A stretch of DNA of 39,296 nt from an uncultured Bacteroidia bacterium (GCA_902784785.1 CACZWF010000029.1:1-39296), one strand, 5' to 3'. Positions 1 through 8,427 are shown, counted from the first letter of the stretch. A program made the numbers and translations. The notes: a model not told the origin generated them from the letters alone.

Positions 1-1341
1 GGCCTTTCGACAGGCAAGACCACAGTCAAGGCCATTGCGGGCGGGAAGACCGCTACCTGCGAGGTTACGGTTGCCCAGTGGGTCATGGGCATCACGCTGG
101 ACAAGACTTCCGTGATACTTACAAAAGGACAGACAATTACGCTAGCGCCGACCATCTCCCCGAGTAACGCCAGCGACAAATCTGTTATTTGGTCATCCGA
201 CAATACATCGGTTGCAACTGTTGATCAAAACGGCATGGTAACCGCGAAAGGCAATGGCACAGCATCCATTAAGGCGACATCTAAGGATGGCAGTGGCAGG
301 TCTGCATCCTGTACTGTGACGGTAGTAGGGGTAAATCTTTCTGCAAACGGCAGCGCCAATTGCTATATCGTATCGTCTACTGGTGATTATTCCTTCCGTA
401 CTACCAAGGGCAACTCCTCCACTTCAGTTGGGACTTTATCCAGCGCTGTCGTGTTGTGGGAATCCTACGGAACTTCGACGACTCCTTCCATCGGTAGCAT
501 CATTAACAATGTATCTTACAGCAGCAATACGATTGCCTTCTCTACGCCCTCCACTTTGAAGAACGGCAACGCCGTCATCGCCGCCAAGGATGCTTCCGGA
601 AATATCCTCTGGTCGTGGCACATCTGGGTGTGCAGCGGATACGACCCGGTTGCGAGCGCCCAGACCTACTACTACAAAAACGCCGGCACGATGATGGACC
701 GCAACCTGGGGGCAACCTCCGCCACGCCCGGGGATGTCGGCGCCCTTGGTCTGCTGTATCAGTGGGGCCGGAAAGACCCGTTCCTGGGCAGCAGCAGTAT
801 TTCATCCAGTAGCAAGGCGAAATCCACGCTCAGCACTTGGCCTTCTCCTGTCTCTTCTACCAGCAACAACGGGACGGTTGATTACGCCGTCGCCCATCCG
901 ACTACTTTCATAAAAGGTGTAAGCAGTTCATACGACGACTGGGTGTATTCCTCCAGAGACAACACGCTGTGGCAGTCAGCCAAGACGATTTACGATCCCT
1001 GTCCTCCGGGCTGGAAAGTTCCCACTGGCTCATCAGGTGGCGTGTGGGCTAATGCCGTCCGCAGCACCAGTAGCTTCTCCTATAATTGGGACTCTACCAA
1101 CAAAGGCATGAACTTCTCCGGCAAGTTCGGCAGTGCCGGCACCATCTGGTATCCTGCTGCGGGTTATCTGGACGACGACGACGGCAGCCTCTACTCTGTC
1201 GGCAGCGGCGGCAACTGGTGGTCCTGTACGCATTATGGTAGCGACGCGTACGGCCTCGACCTCTACCTCGATGGCCTTGTCCGCCCGGACCTCAGCTACC
1301 GCCGCGCCTACGGCCTATCCGTCCGTTGCCTCCAAGAATAA
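1..1341 (+). CDS. BIG2 / FISUMP-domain surface protein, 5' partial
   Basis: The frame is open from base 1, so the 5' end lies outside the window; the first internal ATG at 85 is not the real start. The visible 446 residues begin in the end of one bacterial Ig-like group 2 (BIG2) repeat, followed by a complete BIG2 repeat (VMGITLDKTSVIL to about codon 110). The rest matches the Fibrobacter succinogenes major paralogous domain pattern: MMDRNLGA, LYQWGRKDPF, CPPGWKVPTG, WYPAAGY and a final SVRCLQE. Such proteins are exported and displayed on the cell surface; binding or adhesion is the usual inference. Of the last 43 codons 28 end in C and adenine is scarce, with D, Y, S, G, L and R alternating between fixed residues. 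This is how adenine-mutagenised variable regions of diversity-generating retroelements look. A hairpin at 1375-1442 and a terminator at 1611-1651 follow. Confidence 0.85.
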   Translation, partial: GLSTGKTTVKAIAGGKTATCEVTVAQWVMGITLDKTSVILTKGQTITLAPTISPSNASDKSVIWSSDNTSVATVDQNGMVTAKGNGTASIKATSKDGSGRSASCTVTVVGVNLSANGSANCYIVSSTGDYSFRTTKGNSSTSVGTLSSAVVLWESYGTSTTPSIGSIINNVSYSSNTIAFSTPSTLKNGNAVIAAKDASGNILWSWHIWVCSGYDPVASAQTYYYKNAGTMMDRNLGATSATPGDVGALGLLYQWGRKDPFLGSSSISSSSKAKSTLSTWPSPVSSTSNNGTVDYAVAHPTTFIKGVSSSYDDWVYSSRDNTLWQSAKTIYDPCPPGWKVPTGSSGGVWANAVRSTSSFSYNWDSTNKGMNFSGKFGSAGTIWYPAAGYLDDDDGSLYSVGSGGNWWSCTHYGSDAYGLDLYLDGLVRPDLSYRRAYGLSVRCLQE

Positions 1342-1374
1342 ACAACCCATGCGTTCCAAGAAAGCGTAAGCGAG

Positions 1375-1442
1375 CGCTTTGATGCCTTTTCGGCCTATGT
1401 CCGCGACCTGTTGGGCGCGGTGGCCCGAAAGGTTTCAAAGCG
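1375..1442. repeat. Long imperfect inverted repeat after the FISUMP gene
   Basis: Arms of 21 nt at 1375-1395 and 1422-1442 are complementary with only a few mismatches (CGCTTTGA...CGGCC against GGCC...TCAAAGCG), enclosing a 26-nt GC-rich loop. It begins 34 nt after the stop codon of the FISUMP gene. No T tract follows, so it does not look like an ordinary terminator. It may be a transcript-stabilising hairpin or a cruciform linked to homing into the gene's 3' end. Confidence 0.5.
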
Positions 1443-1508
1443 GCGGGCTGCAGGCTGCAGGTCCGCTTAGGCCGTTGCTGAGTTGCTGATTGCCAAAAAA
1501 GAATAAAA

Positions 1509-1534
1509 AAAGAGCCCATCGGCCTTGGCTCTTT
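1509..1534 (-). terminator. Intrinsic terminator, minus strand
   Basis: Read on the minus strand, AAAGAGCC pairs with GGCTCTTT around a short loop and is followed by a run of T (complement of 1503-1510). It lies 120 nt beyond the stop codon of the large minus-strand BIG2-LRR gene and probably ends its transcript. Confidence 0.6.
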
Positions 1535-1610
1535 GCTCTTTTCGAGTCAATCCTTCACAATCATATCGACGTACTTCATCGGAGGCTTACGTATGAACTG
1601 GATGAATATG

Positions 1611-1651
1611 AAAGCAGCACCTGGACTTTATGTCTGGGTGCTGCTTTTTTT
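1611..1651 (+). terminator. Intrinsic terminator, plus strand
   Basis: AAAGCAGCACC at 1611-1621 pairs perfectly with GGTGCTGCTTT at 1637-1647, and the T run continues to 1651. This is a strong rho-independent terminator for transcripts coming from the FISUMP gene on the plus strand. It directly abuts the stop codon of the convergent gene. The rest of 1342-1654 shows no gene. Confidence 0.7.
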
Positions 1652-1654
1652 ACA

Positions 1655-4600
1655 TTAGAGTGCCCTCACGGCCCTCACTCGATAACTATTTTCACGATTA
1701 TGTAAATTTGACTCTGTGTCACTCGCATAGACGATGTAAGTCAAGAAATAAGTCCATGTCGTCCCAGAGCTATTTTTGTAAATCCATTTTTCTTCTGTTG
1801 ATGACCAGTAAGACGATGTCGATGTAAATCCCGTCCCTCCAGCTTGTACAAGGGCTTTACTAAGTGTATCTTTGTTTTGTAATAAATTAATCAACTCATT
1901 AACGGCTGGAAGGTACCATCGTTCTCCCTTTTTTACACACCACTCTGCAGCAGGAGATCCCGACTTAATTCGGCTAGTATTAGACAAGCCGTTATCTTTA
2001 CTTGTAGCGCCAGTTTGATCTCCATAGTTTGTATTAGGGTAGGAGGTCCCAAGATAACCCCATGTTTTGGTAGTCTCATCCAGCGATACAATCTTAGTTA
2101 TTGTGCCATTGTAATTGCTGTAAAAAACAACACCACTAACACCGTTGACTTTGAGCGAACGTCCCAACTCATACCCCGCAATAATAGAAACGCCTTCTAC
2201 ATAATCTAGCGAGTACATTTTCGAATTATTGGAAACATTCAGTTTTTTCAAATGAGGACTATTTGATACATCAATCTTTACAATCGATGTGCCCGAAATA
2301 TCAATATCTTCCAGATTAGTTCCGCTACTCAGATCAAGGTTGTAAATATTTAGACAATCCGCCAGAATAAGATTCTTGAGAGAGGGATTTGAAGAAATAT
2401 CAATGCTAGAGATGGACGTTTTAGATGCATTAATGCTCTCTATGGCAGTATTAGAAGATAGTGACACTACTGATAAATCCGGATTCTCCGAGATGTCCAA
2501 TACTTTCAAATAAGGATTATAACTGGTATTAATTGCCCCAATTTTATTGTTTGAAAGAAGGGCGGATTCAAGCAGAGGGTTATCAGATACTCGTAAGAAC
2601 GAAAGGTCATTATTAGAACAGTCGAGGCTCCTCAATTTGGTGTTATTGCTCAATGTAAGACTAGAAAGCTGATTCGATGCACAGTTCAATGAAACCAGAA
2701 CAGGATTATTACTTAAATCTAACGTATTAATACAGCAACTATTAATGTTCAAAACCTGTAAATGAGTAAGATTAGTGATGTCTAAAGATGTTATCTGTGT
2801 GCCGCTAGCAACCAGATTAATCAGGTGAGCATTCTCAGATACATTAATGTTCTTTAATAACGAGCTGTTTGTTATACTTAACGAAGTATAATTCGTTCCG
2901 TTAAATGATATAGAAAGATTGGGAGACAGGTCAAAGCCATCTAATGCAATTGTTGTACCATTTATAGCATTAGTGTTTGCCCCAAGTAGGTATAGCTCAT
3001 TTAGAGCTGCATCATTTTTGATATTTATTCTTTCAATAGGATTATTGTACGCCACAAGAGATTTAAGTTTCTGTAAATTGGGTATTTCAATTACAGATAG
3101 ATTATTCCCTGCCACATTTAGATAGACCAAATTCGTGCAATACTCCAGCCCGGTAAGGTCAGAAATGGAGCGCCCCTGGCAACTAATACTTTCAATATCT
3201 AATGCTTCAGAAACATCAATCTCGCCATCGTTATTATTATCATATACTGAGACAAGATATGCTTTTAGTTTTGCATCCTTAAATGCAACAGCTGGGGCAG
3301 TCACGGTTACTACACATACTGCTTCTTTTGAATTAGCCGATGCTATAATGTTGGCCACCCCACTACGCAAACCAGTAACAATACCATTGTTCACTGTGGC
3401 TATTCTGTTATTAGAAGAGGCCCACTGGACACTTTTATTTGTGGCGTCTGAAGGAGATATTGTAGCAACTAATTCTACTGTTTCGTTAACACCAATAGAG
3501 GTTGAACCCAAATTGAGAGAAACACCCGTAACCTGGACAGATACTGTCACGGCACATGTGGCAGACTTCCCGTCTACAGAGGCGGTTATAATCGCATCGC
3601 CACCACCAGTTGCAGTTACTTCACCCGATTGGTTGACAGAAGCAACGTTCGTATTTGAACTAGACCAAGTGACAGTTTGTATGGTTGCATTTGATGGACT
3701 AATTGTAGCTATAAGTGTAGTGCTTTCACCCTTATTAAGAGATATTGAAGATTCGCTTAAAGAAACGGATGTTACTGGTACAACTTTTTTTGACACCGTT
3801 ACGGTACATGTTGCCGATTTCCCGCCAACAGTAGCCATTATGACCGCTTGTCCTTCACAAATCGCTTTTACCACTCCGGCACCGCCCACCGTGGCAATGG
3901 ATGAGTTAGATGATGTCCAGGTAACAGTCTTTTCGTCTGCATCACTGGGCGTTATGGTTGCTACCAATGATGTGGTTTGACCTTCTTCCAGAGATATGGA
4001 GTTCTTGTCTATTGAGACGGATTCAACAGGAGTTGTTACGAAAACACTGCATGCCGCAGATTTTCCTCCGACCGAAGCAGTAATTTCTGCATTCCCACTT
4101 TTTACAGCCGTGACCATGCCGTCCTGCTGAACCGTTACGGCCGAGGAATTGGAGGAGGTCCAAATAATTGTTTGCTCAGTTGCATCGTTCGGAGAAATTG
4201 TCGCCGTAATCTTTGTACTCTCTCCTTTCTTCAAAGACAGACTACTTTTATCCAAGCTAACAGATTGCACGGGAACGGTAATAGTTACTGTACACGTGAC
4301 GAATTTTTCACCTGCTGCAGCAGTAATTATTGCTGAACCTCCTTTAATAGCAGAAACTTTACCCAATTGATCTACCGAAGCGATTGTTGCATCAGAACTG
4401 GACCAACTCACTGTCTTATCTGTCGCATCAGTGGGGCTCACGGTTGCTATTAGCGTTTCCGTTTGTCCTTTATTGAGACTCAACGATGTTTTGTTTAATG
4501 CGATTGAAGACACGGGCACAACTTTTTTTGACACCGTAACAACACATTTGGCAGTCTTGTTTCCTGCGGTAGCTGTGATGGTTGCTTCTCCTTCTTGTTT

Positions 4601-6013
4601 CGCGGAAACGGTACCATCCTGAGAAACAGCTGCTATTGCTGTGTTTGAGGATGTCCAACTAACAGCTTTATCTGTAGCACTTGAAGGAGATACGGTTGCA
4701 ATAAGTTTTGTGCTTTCTCCTTCTAATAATGTTACAGTATATCGATCCAAAGATATAGATTCTACGGGTATAGTTTTCTTAGAAACTGTTATTTGGCATG
4801 TGGCATTTTTATCTCCTACCTTAGCTGTAATGGTAGCATTTCCTTCCTTAATAGCTTTGATTTGACCATTATTATCTACAGTGGCAACATCTGTTTTATC
4901 ACTACTCCATGTGATGGTCCTATCTGTTGCATCATCCGGTTTGACCGTAGCTGCAAGGGTTATTTCGTCGTCCTCAACCATAGAAAGAAAGGACTTGCTT
5001 AAAGTAATAGAAGTAATAGGGACTGTGACTGTGACAGTTACAGAGCAAGACGCCTCTTTGTCGCCAACTTTGGCTGTGATGATTGCGCTTCCACCTCCCA
5101 CAGCCGTTATTTTCCCGTTCTCTACGGAAGCCACAGAGGAATTGGTTGTCGTCCAGGTAACATTCTTATCTGTAGCGTTGTCGGGTTTCACTGTTGCTAC
5201 AAGCGTTTCACTTTGACCCTTTGTAAGCGACAAAGTCGCTTTGTTAAGAGCGATAGATGTGACGGCTATTACTTTCTTTTGTACCGTCACAGAACATGTA
5301 GCAGATTTGTCGCCTGCTTTGGCGGTGATTATAGCCACACCTTCCTTAATGGCGATAACCTTACCATTATCAACTTTAGCAATTGCCGTGTTAGAACTAT
5401 TCCATGTGATGGTCCTATCTGTTGCATCATCCGGTTTGACCGTAGCTGCAAGGGTTATTTCGTCGTCCTCAACCATAGAAAGAGATGTGTTGTCGAGAAT
5501 TACCTCTGTTACGGCAATAACTTTTTTTGATACCGAAACGATGCATGAAACGGACTTATTACCTGCCTTTGCGGTAATCGATGTGGTCCCTTCCTTAATT
5601 GCTGTAACTTTTCCATTTTCGACAGCCGCAACAGATGAGTCTGATGAAGTCCATGTGACGGATTTATCTGTTGCATCTTCAGGTTTTACCGTGGCCACTA
5701 ATGTGAATTCTTGCTCTTCAATCAGGGAGAGTTCTGTTTTGTTTAATTCAATAGAAGATACCTCTATTATTTTCTTACTAACTGTAATCAGACAGGTTCC
5801 GGTCTTGCTACCGGCCGTTGCAGTTATATTTGAGGTTCCTTCTGCAATTGCTGTAACTAGCCCCGATCTGTCAATGGTGGCAACAGATTGTTTAGAAGAT
5901 GCCCAAATCACATCCTTGTCCGTGGCGTTACTAGGAGAGATTGTTGCAAATAGTTTTACGGTTTCGCCCACAATCATTTCCGCAGTTGGCTGACTGATAG
6001 TTACAGACGACAC
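1655..6013 (-). CDS. BIG2-repeat / LRR / DUF1566 surface lipoprotein, start unresolved
   Basis: A very large exported protein. From the GTG at 6013, 1452 residues are readable: eleven BIG2 Ig-like repeats of about 82 residues (roughly 1-905), a DNNNDGEID calcium-loop-like segment, a BspA-type leucine-rich region (about 930-1290), and a C-terminal DUF1566/FISUMP-like domain ending WSSTEEKW...YRVRAVRAL. The GTG is probably not the real start. The frame is open further upstream and encodes SCFLFACTQKEEEIS, a good lipobox with Cys followed by T-Q-K-E-E as in Bacteroidales surface lipoproteins. That frame runs to a stop at 6134-6136 without any ATG, GTG or TTG. The gene may use a rare start, or be a 5'-truncated silent copy. 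Two BIG2 repeats share an identical 82-bp tract. Likely role is adhesion or surface display, inferred from domains only. Confidence 0.8.
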   Translation of the reverse strand: MSSVTISQPTAEMIVGETVKLFATISPSNATDKDVIWASSKQSVATIDRSGLVTAIAEGTSNITATAGSKTGTCLITVSKKIIEVSSIELNKTELSLIEEQEFTLVATVKPEDATDKSVTWTSSDSSVAAVENGKVTAIKEGTTSITAKAGNKSVSCIVSVSKKVIAVTEVILDNTSLSMVEDDEITLAATVKPDDATDRTITWNSSNTAIAKVDNGKVIAIKEGVAIITAKAGDKSATCSVTVQKKVIAVTSIALNKATLSLTKGQSETLVATVKPDNATDKNVTWTTTNSSVASVENGKITAVGGGSAIITAKVGDKEASCSVTVTVTVPITSITLSKSFLSMVEDDEITLAATVKPDDATDRTITWSSDKTDVATVDNNGQIKAIKEGNATITAKVGDKNATCQITVSKKTIPVESISLDRYTVTLLEGESTKLIATVSPSSATDKAVSWTSSNTAIAAVSQDGTVSAKQEGEATITATAGNKTAKCVVTVSKKVVPVSSIALNKTSLSLNKGQTETLIATVSPTDATDKTVSWSSSDATIASVDQLGKVSAIKGGSAIITAAAGEKFVTCTVTITVPVQSVSLDKSSLSLKKGESTKITATISPNDATEQTIIWTSSNSSAVTVQQDGMVTAVKSGNAEITASVGGKSAACSVFVTTPVESVSIDKNSISLEEGQTTSLVATITPSDADEKTVTWTSSNSSIATVGGAGVVKAICEGQAVIMATVGGKSATCTVTVSKKVVPVTSVSLSESSISLNKGESTTLIATISPSNATIQTVTWSSSNTNVASVNQSGEVTATGGGDAIITASVDGKSATCAVTVSVQVTGVSLNLGSTSIGVNETVELVATISPSDATNKSVQWASSNNRIATVNNGIVTGLRSGVANIIASANSKEAVCVVTVTAPAVAFKDAKLKAYLVSVYDNNNDGEIDVSEALDIESISCQGRSISDLTGLEYCTNLVYLNVAGNNLSVIEIPNLQKLKSLVAYNNPIERINIKNDAALNELYLLGANTNAINGTTIALDGFDLSPNLSISFNGTNYTSLSITNSSLLKNINVSENAHLINLVASGTQITSLDITNLTHLQVLNINSCCINTLDLSNNPVLVSLNCASNQLSSLTLSNNTKLRSLDCSNNDLSFLRVSDNPLLESALLSNNKIGAINTSYNPYLKVLDISENPDLSVVSLSSNTAIESINASKTSISSIDISSNPSLKNLILADCLNIYNLDLSSGTNLEDIDISGTSIVKIDVSNSPHLKKLNVSNNSKMYSLDYVEGVSIIAGYELGRSLKVNGVSGVVFYSNYNGTITKIVSLDETTKTWGYLGTSYPNTNYGDQTGATSKDNGLSNTSRIKSGSPAAEWCVKKGERWYLPAVNELINLLQNKDTLSKALVQAGGTGFTSTSSYWSSTEEKWIYKNSSGTTWTYFLTYIVYASDTESNLHNRENSYRVRAVRAL
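4906..4987. repeat. 82-bp exact direct repeat, copy 1
   Basis: Identical to 5401-5482, 495 bp away, which equals two BIG2 units. It lies inside the repeat region of the large surface protein gene. Such identity between otherwise diverged repeats suggests recent gene conversion and allows repeat-number change by recombination. Confidence 0.85.
5401..5482. repeat. 82-bp exact direct repeat, copy 2
   Basis: Second copy of the tract at 4906-4987, in phase with the BIG2 repeat frame. Recombination between the copies would delete or duplicate exactly two Ig-like domains without breaking the frame. Confidence 0.85.
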
Positions 6014-6423
6014 CGAGATTTCTTCCTCCTTCTGAGTACATGCAAACAGGAAGCAGGACCGGTAGTGGAATACTCGAATATACTTATAACCCAGCCTTAT
6101 ATGGAGGGTTAGTCCATACCAAGGCCAAGCTATTCACATTCTACCCCCACGTAATTTTTCCAGAATTCGCAAGTTTAGATAGAGCAATGAATGCCTTCTG
6201 CCTCCGGGATTACTCTTCCGGATTGCAATCGCAAATATAAGAAATAATTCTGATAATAATATCAAACAATTCTGTTTTCACTACGATGGATACTGATTTT
6301 CAAAACAAATCGAGTATTTCTTGTGGATTTCCGTTTTAGGATGGCATTACGGATAATTGTCAACAGCCGCAGTTGTTGGAGCTGGCGGCAAGGCCATGTG
6401 GCCTTGGGCTCTTTTTCAGTAGT
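6014..6423. other. Intergenic region with lipobox coding but no start codon
   Basis: On the minus strand, 6014-6133 continues the frame of the large surface protein and encodes its lipobox without a start codon. A TATATTTG -7-like box occurs at 6232-6239 (minus strand), so the region may still be transcribed. A hairpin AAGGCC-ATGT-GGCCTT at 6391-6406, followed by GGGCTCTTTTT, lies just below the stop of the next minus-strand gene. It could stop transcription on the plus strand. No other gene is seen. Confidence 0.5.
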
Positions 6424-7083
6424 TCATAAAATATTAAGAGTAATTTCATAGGTCTTCAAAAGGTAGCTCTGAAGGCCCATATAAGATTTCTTTTTCACCT
6501 GAGGACGTTGGCATATCTGTCCAAGATCGTAGAGCGTAAATGATAATGTCTGTCCTCTTCTATTTTCCAGGGATTCGCCAATTTCAGCTTCAAGGTCGGC
6601 CACATCATCATCAAATTTCCCTTTTGATCTTGGATACTTGACGATGACCACTATTTTGTCAGTAGTAATAATAAATCGCACCCTAGACAATTTCTCTTTC
6701 ACCATAACCTCATTGAACTTCCTAAGAAATGATGAGAACGCACCATCTGGAATATACCAAGCATCACCCCAGGGAATAAGAGGACCACAGATAGGTTTTC
6801 TCTGCCCAGTCAAATCAAGAACAAAGTATTTTTCAGATAAACCGGACACTATGGCTGCATCAATATAACAGAGACAGCCATTAAGAGAATGGACATAATT
6901 GAATGGAAGAATTCGGTGGAATGTTATCTCTGCTGTTCTGTCGTCAATTTCGTTATAGGATGCTTTAACAAGATTTAGATAACACTTTGCCTGGTTTTCG
7001 TTCAATTTTCTCTCGATTTCAGGAATAGGCTCTGTCAAATCCAATTCAACGCCGCCGATATGAAGTTTGTGATTTATTTTCAT
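6424..7083 (-). CDS. Hypothetical protein of the accessory block
   Basis: A 219-residue soluble protein that I do not recognise. It has no signal peptide, no transmembrane helix and no cysteine cluster. It is a mixed charged protein with a central beta-rich stretch (VRFIITTDKIVVIVKY). Its start overlaps the stop codon of the GIY-YIG gene upstream by 4 nt, so the two are surely co-transcribed and probably translationally coupled. It is the last gene of the minus-strand accessory operon. AT-rich codon use matches the neighbouring accessory genes rather than the core genes to the right. Function unknown. Confidence 0.7.
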   Translation of the reverse strand: MKINHKLHIGGVELDLTEPIPEIERKLNENQAKCYLNLVKASYNEIDDRTAEITFHRILPFNYVHSLNGCLCYIDAAIVSGLSEKYFVLDLTGQRKPICGPLIPWGDAWYIPDGAFSSFLRKFNEVMVKEKLSRVRFIITTDKIVVIVKYPRSKGKFDDDVADLEAEIGESLENRRGQTLSFTLYDLGQICQRPQVKKKSYMGLQSYLLKTYEITLNIL

Positions 7084-7700
7084 GGCAAAGTTATATTATA
7101 GGTTGAAAAAAAGCTCGAAGGAAGGGCGGACATAGTGGTAGAGTCGTCAATGGGTAGAAAAATCATTCCATTCTTCTTCCTGTGTCCATTATCCTTGTAG
7201 CAATAATGATAAACATTTCCGGGCGACATTGTATAAATCCTAGCTGCTTCTTCACAGGAATTAAATATTCTCTGATTCCCATTCTTCTCTACAACTAGAA
7301 TCTTCGACCGACCACCTCTGCCAAGACCTCCCATATTTGAATTATATCCATTATTGAAAGAGTCATAGTAAGAGATAAGATAACGCTCCAAGTAGTCCAT
7401 CTCCCATATAAGATCATCGACAGTAGAAGACATAACTGGAATTGGATTATATTCCCACTCATTATCGATATCTGGATATAATTTCCTAGCCTCGTCAATC
7501 TTCTTCCCACCATAACTGTAATTTAGATTTTTGAAAGAAGACCGTCGGGAAGATTCATCAATAGTAGCTCCACAATAATAAAGGCCAGTTGATTTGCACT
7601 TGTAAAAATAAACCACGGCAGTATATAGACCCTGGTCATTCTTCTTAATGTTATTTGCTTTTATCTTTCCGTTCTTTGCAGACATTGAGTTTAGATTCAT
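7080..7700 (-). CDS. GIY-YIG homing-type endonuclease with NUMOD-like DNA-binding tail
   Basis: The 206-residue protein has a GIY-YIG-like N-terminal half. A degenerate first motif (VYF, residues 30-32) is followed ten residues later by YYCG (41-44) and an arginine in SSRR (about 51-53). GYNSNMGGLG near residue 120 matches the asparagine/glycine-rich end of the domain. The C-terminal part (KILVVEKNGNQRIFNSCEEA...GNVYHYC) resembles a NUMOD1-type helix-turn-helix found in phage and intron homing endonucleases. It overlaps the upstream gene by 50 nt and the downstream gene by 4 nt. A role in cutting DNA for element spread or competition is inference; the canonical GIY/YIG letters are not fully kept. 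Confidence 0.6.
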   Translation of the reverse strand: MNLNSMSAKNGKIKANNIKKNDQGLYTAVVYFYKCKSTGLYYCGATIDESSRRSSFKNLNYSYGGKKIDEARKLYPDIDNEWEYNPIPVMSSTVDDLIWEMDYLERYLISYYDSFNNGYNSNMGGLGRGGRSKILVVEKNGNQRIFNSCEEAARIYTMSPGNVYHYCYKDNGHRKKNGMIFLPIDDSTTMSALPSSFFSTYNITLP

Positions 7701-8013
7701 AATGCGAAGCCACTCTAAGCTGGACCCCTAACGCTTTTATCCTATTCACCAGTCCTTTGTAGGCATCTGACTTTCGGCGGCTCTTCGGTAGGATTGCACG
7801 CATATCCTCCAGTGAGACCTCTATAATCATACCGTCCGTCAGTGGACCAAAGTATTTATCGATGATGGCTATTTCAGGATCATCGTACTTTGGCTTTATG
7901 ACGGGCTGTTCTACTTCTTTAACATCACCGGCGAGAACATCTTGGTAGGCCGGTGTCTTCAACTCTAACTTCCCGTTAAAGGAGAAGAGACGATTTAAAA
8001 ATTCTGTTAGCAT
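7651..8013 (-). CDS. Hypothetical protein, first gene of a three-gene operon
   Basis: 120 residues, unrecognised. The C-terminal half (SLEDMRAILPKSRRKSDAYKGLVNRIKALGVQLRV) is basic and helical and could bind nucleic acid. The 3' end overlaps the GIY-YIG gene by 50 nt in another frame, a tight arrangement typical of phages and small integrative elements. The 414-nt gap upstream holds hairpins but no clear promoter. Confidence 0.6.
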   Translation of the reverse strand: MLTEFLNRLFSFNGKLELKTPAYQDVLAGDVKEVEQPVIKPKYDDPEIAIIDKYFGPLTDGMIIEVSLEDMRAILPKSRRKSDAYKGLVNRIKALGVQLRVASHYESKLNVCKERKDKSK

Positions 8014-8047
8014 ATAAAAATATTATTTAAGTGTTTATTTGGACACG

Positions 8048-8081
8048 GGTGATCAAATTTCACCTTATCTCACTAATAAGG
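8048..8081. repeat. Two overlapping small hairpins upstream of the 8013 gene
   Basis: GGTGA (8048-8052) pairs with TCACC (8060-8064), and CCTTA (8063-8067) pairs with TAAGG (8077-8081). The stems share two bases, so they exclude one another, as in switch-like leaders. Further along, GAAAATGGCA at 8092-8101 is inversely repeated at 8209-8218. The section 8014-8294 is otherwise featureless to me. Confidence 0.3.
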
Positions 8082-8294
8082 CTTCGGTACTGAAAATGGC
8101 AAAAAAGTGGGGGGATTTGGCTTGTTTTGGAGAAATTTGAGGCAAAAAGTCCACTCTTCTCCATAGACACATATCCATGACCTTTTCAGAGAACAAAAAA
8201 CCATCCTCTGCCATTTTCGGTCGGGGATGGGTATCTCAGGGATAGGCTCAGAGGGTAATTATAGTTGTTTTTATTCCTATCGTGCCTTTCAAAC

Positions 8295-8374
8295 GAGAAA
8301 ACATAAAAAAACTGTTATTTTTTTGCCCGTTTTCTCATTCTGCTATAATAAGTAGTAGTATACCGATACTACTA
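8295..8374. repeat. AT-rich stacked inverted repeats beside the primase-like gene
   Basis: GAGAAAAC (8295-8302) pairs with GTTTTCTC (8329-8336), with A and T runs inside able to extend the stem. Close by, TAGTAGTAT (8353-8361) pairs perfectly with ATACTACTA (8366-8374) around a 4-nt loop. A third hairpin, the terminator at 8398-8424, follows. Three stems within 130 bp next to a primase-like gene could mark a replication or priming site, but stacked terminators are an alternative. Confidence 0.4.
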
Positions 8375-8397
8375 TATCATGATTTTAAAAACAAAAT

Positions 8398-8424
8398 GAG
8401 AGGAGACCTTGGTCGATCTCCTCT
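8398..8424 (-). terminator. Terminator of the primase-like gene
   Basis: On the minus strand GAGAGGAGA pairs with TCTCCTCTC and is followed by ATTTTGTTTTT. It begins four nucleotides after the stop codon of the primase-like gene. Confidence 0.7.
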
Positions 8425-8427
8425 CTG

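Noticed and set aside
3135..5993. Plus-strand frames opposite the BIG2 repeats
   Set aside because: They repeat with the BIG2 period and encode low-quality sequence; the minus strand has the domain repeats.
1521..6416. GGCCTTGG(G)CTCTTT words at 1521 and 6399 as recombination sites flanking the large surface gene
   Set aside because: Only about 14 bases match and both belong to terminator-like hairpins, so chance or shared terminator sequence is likelier.
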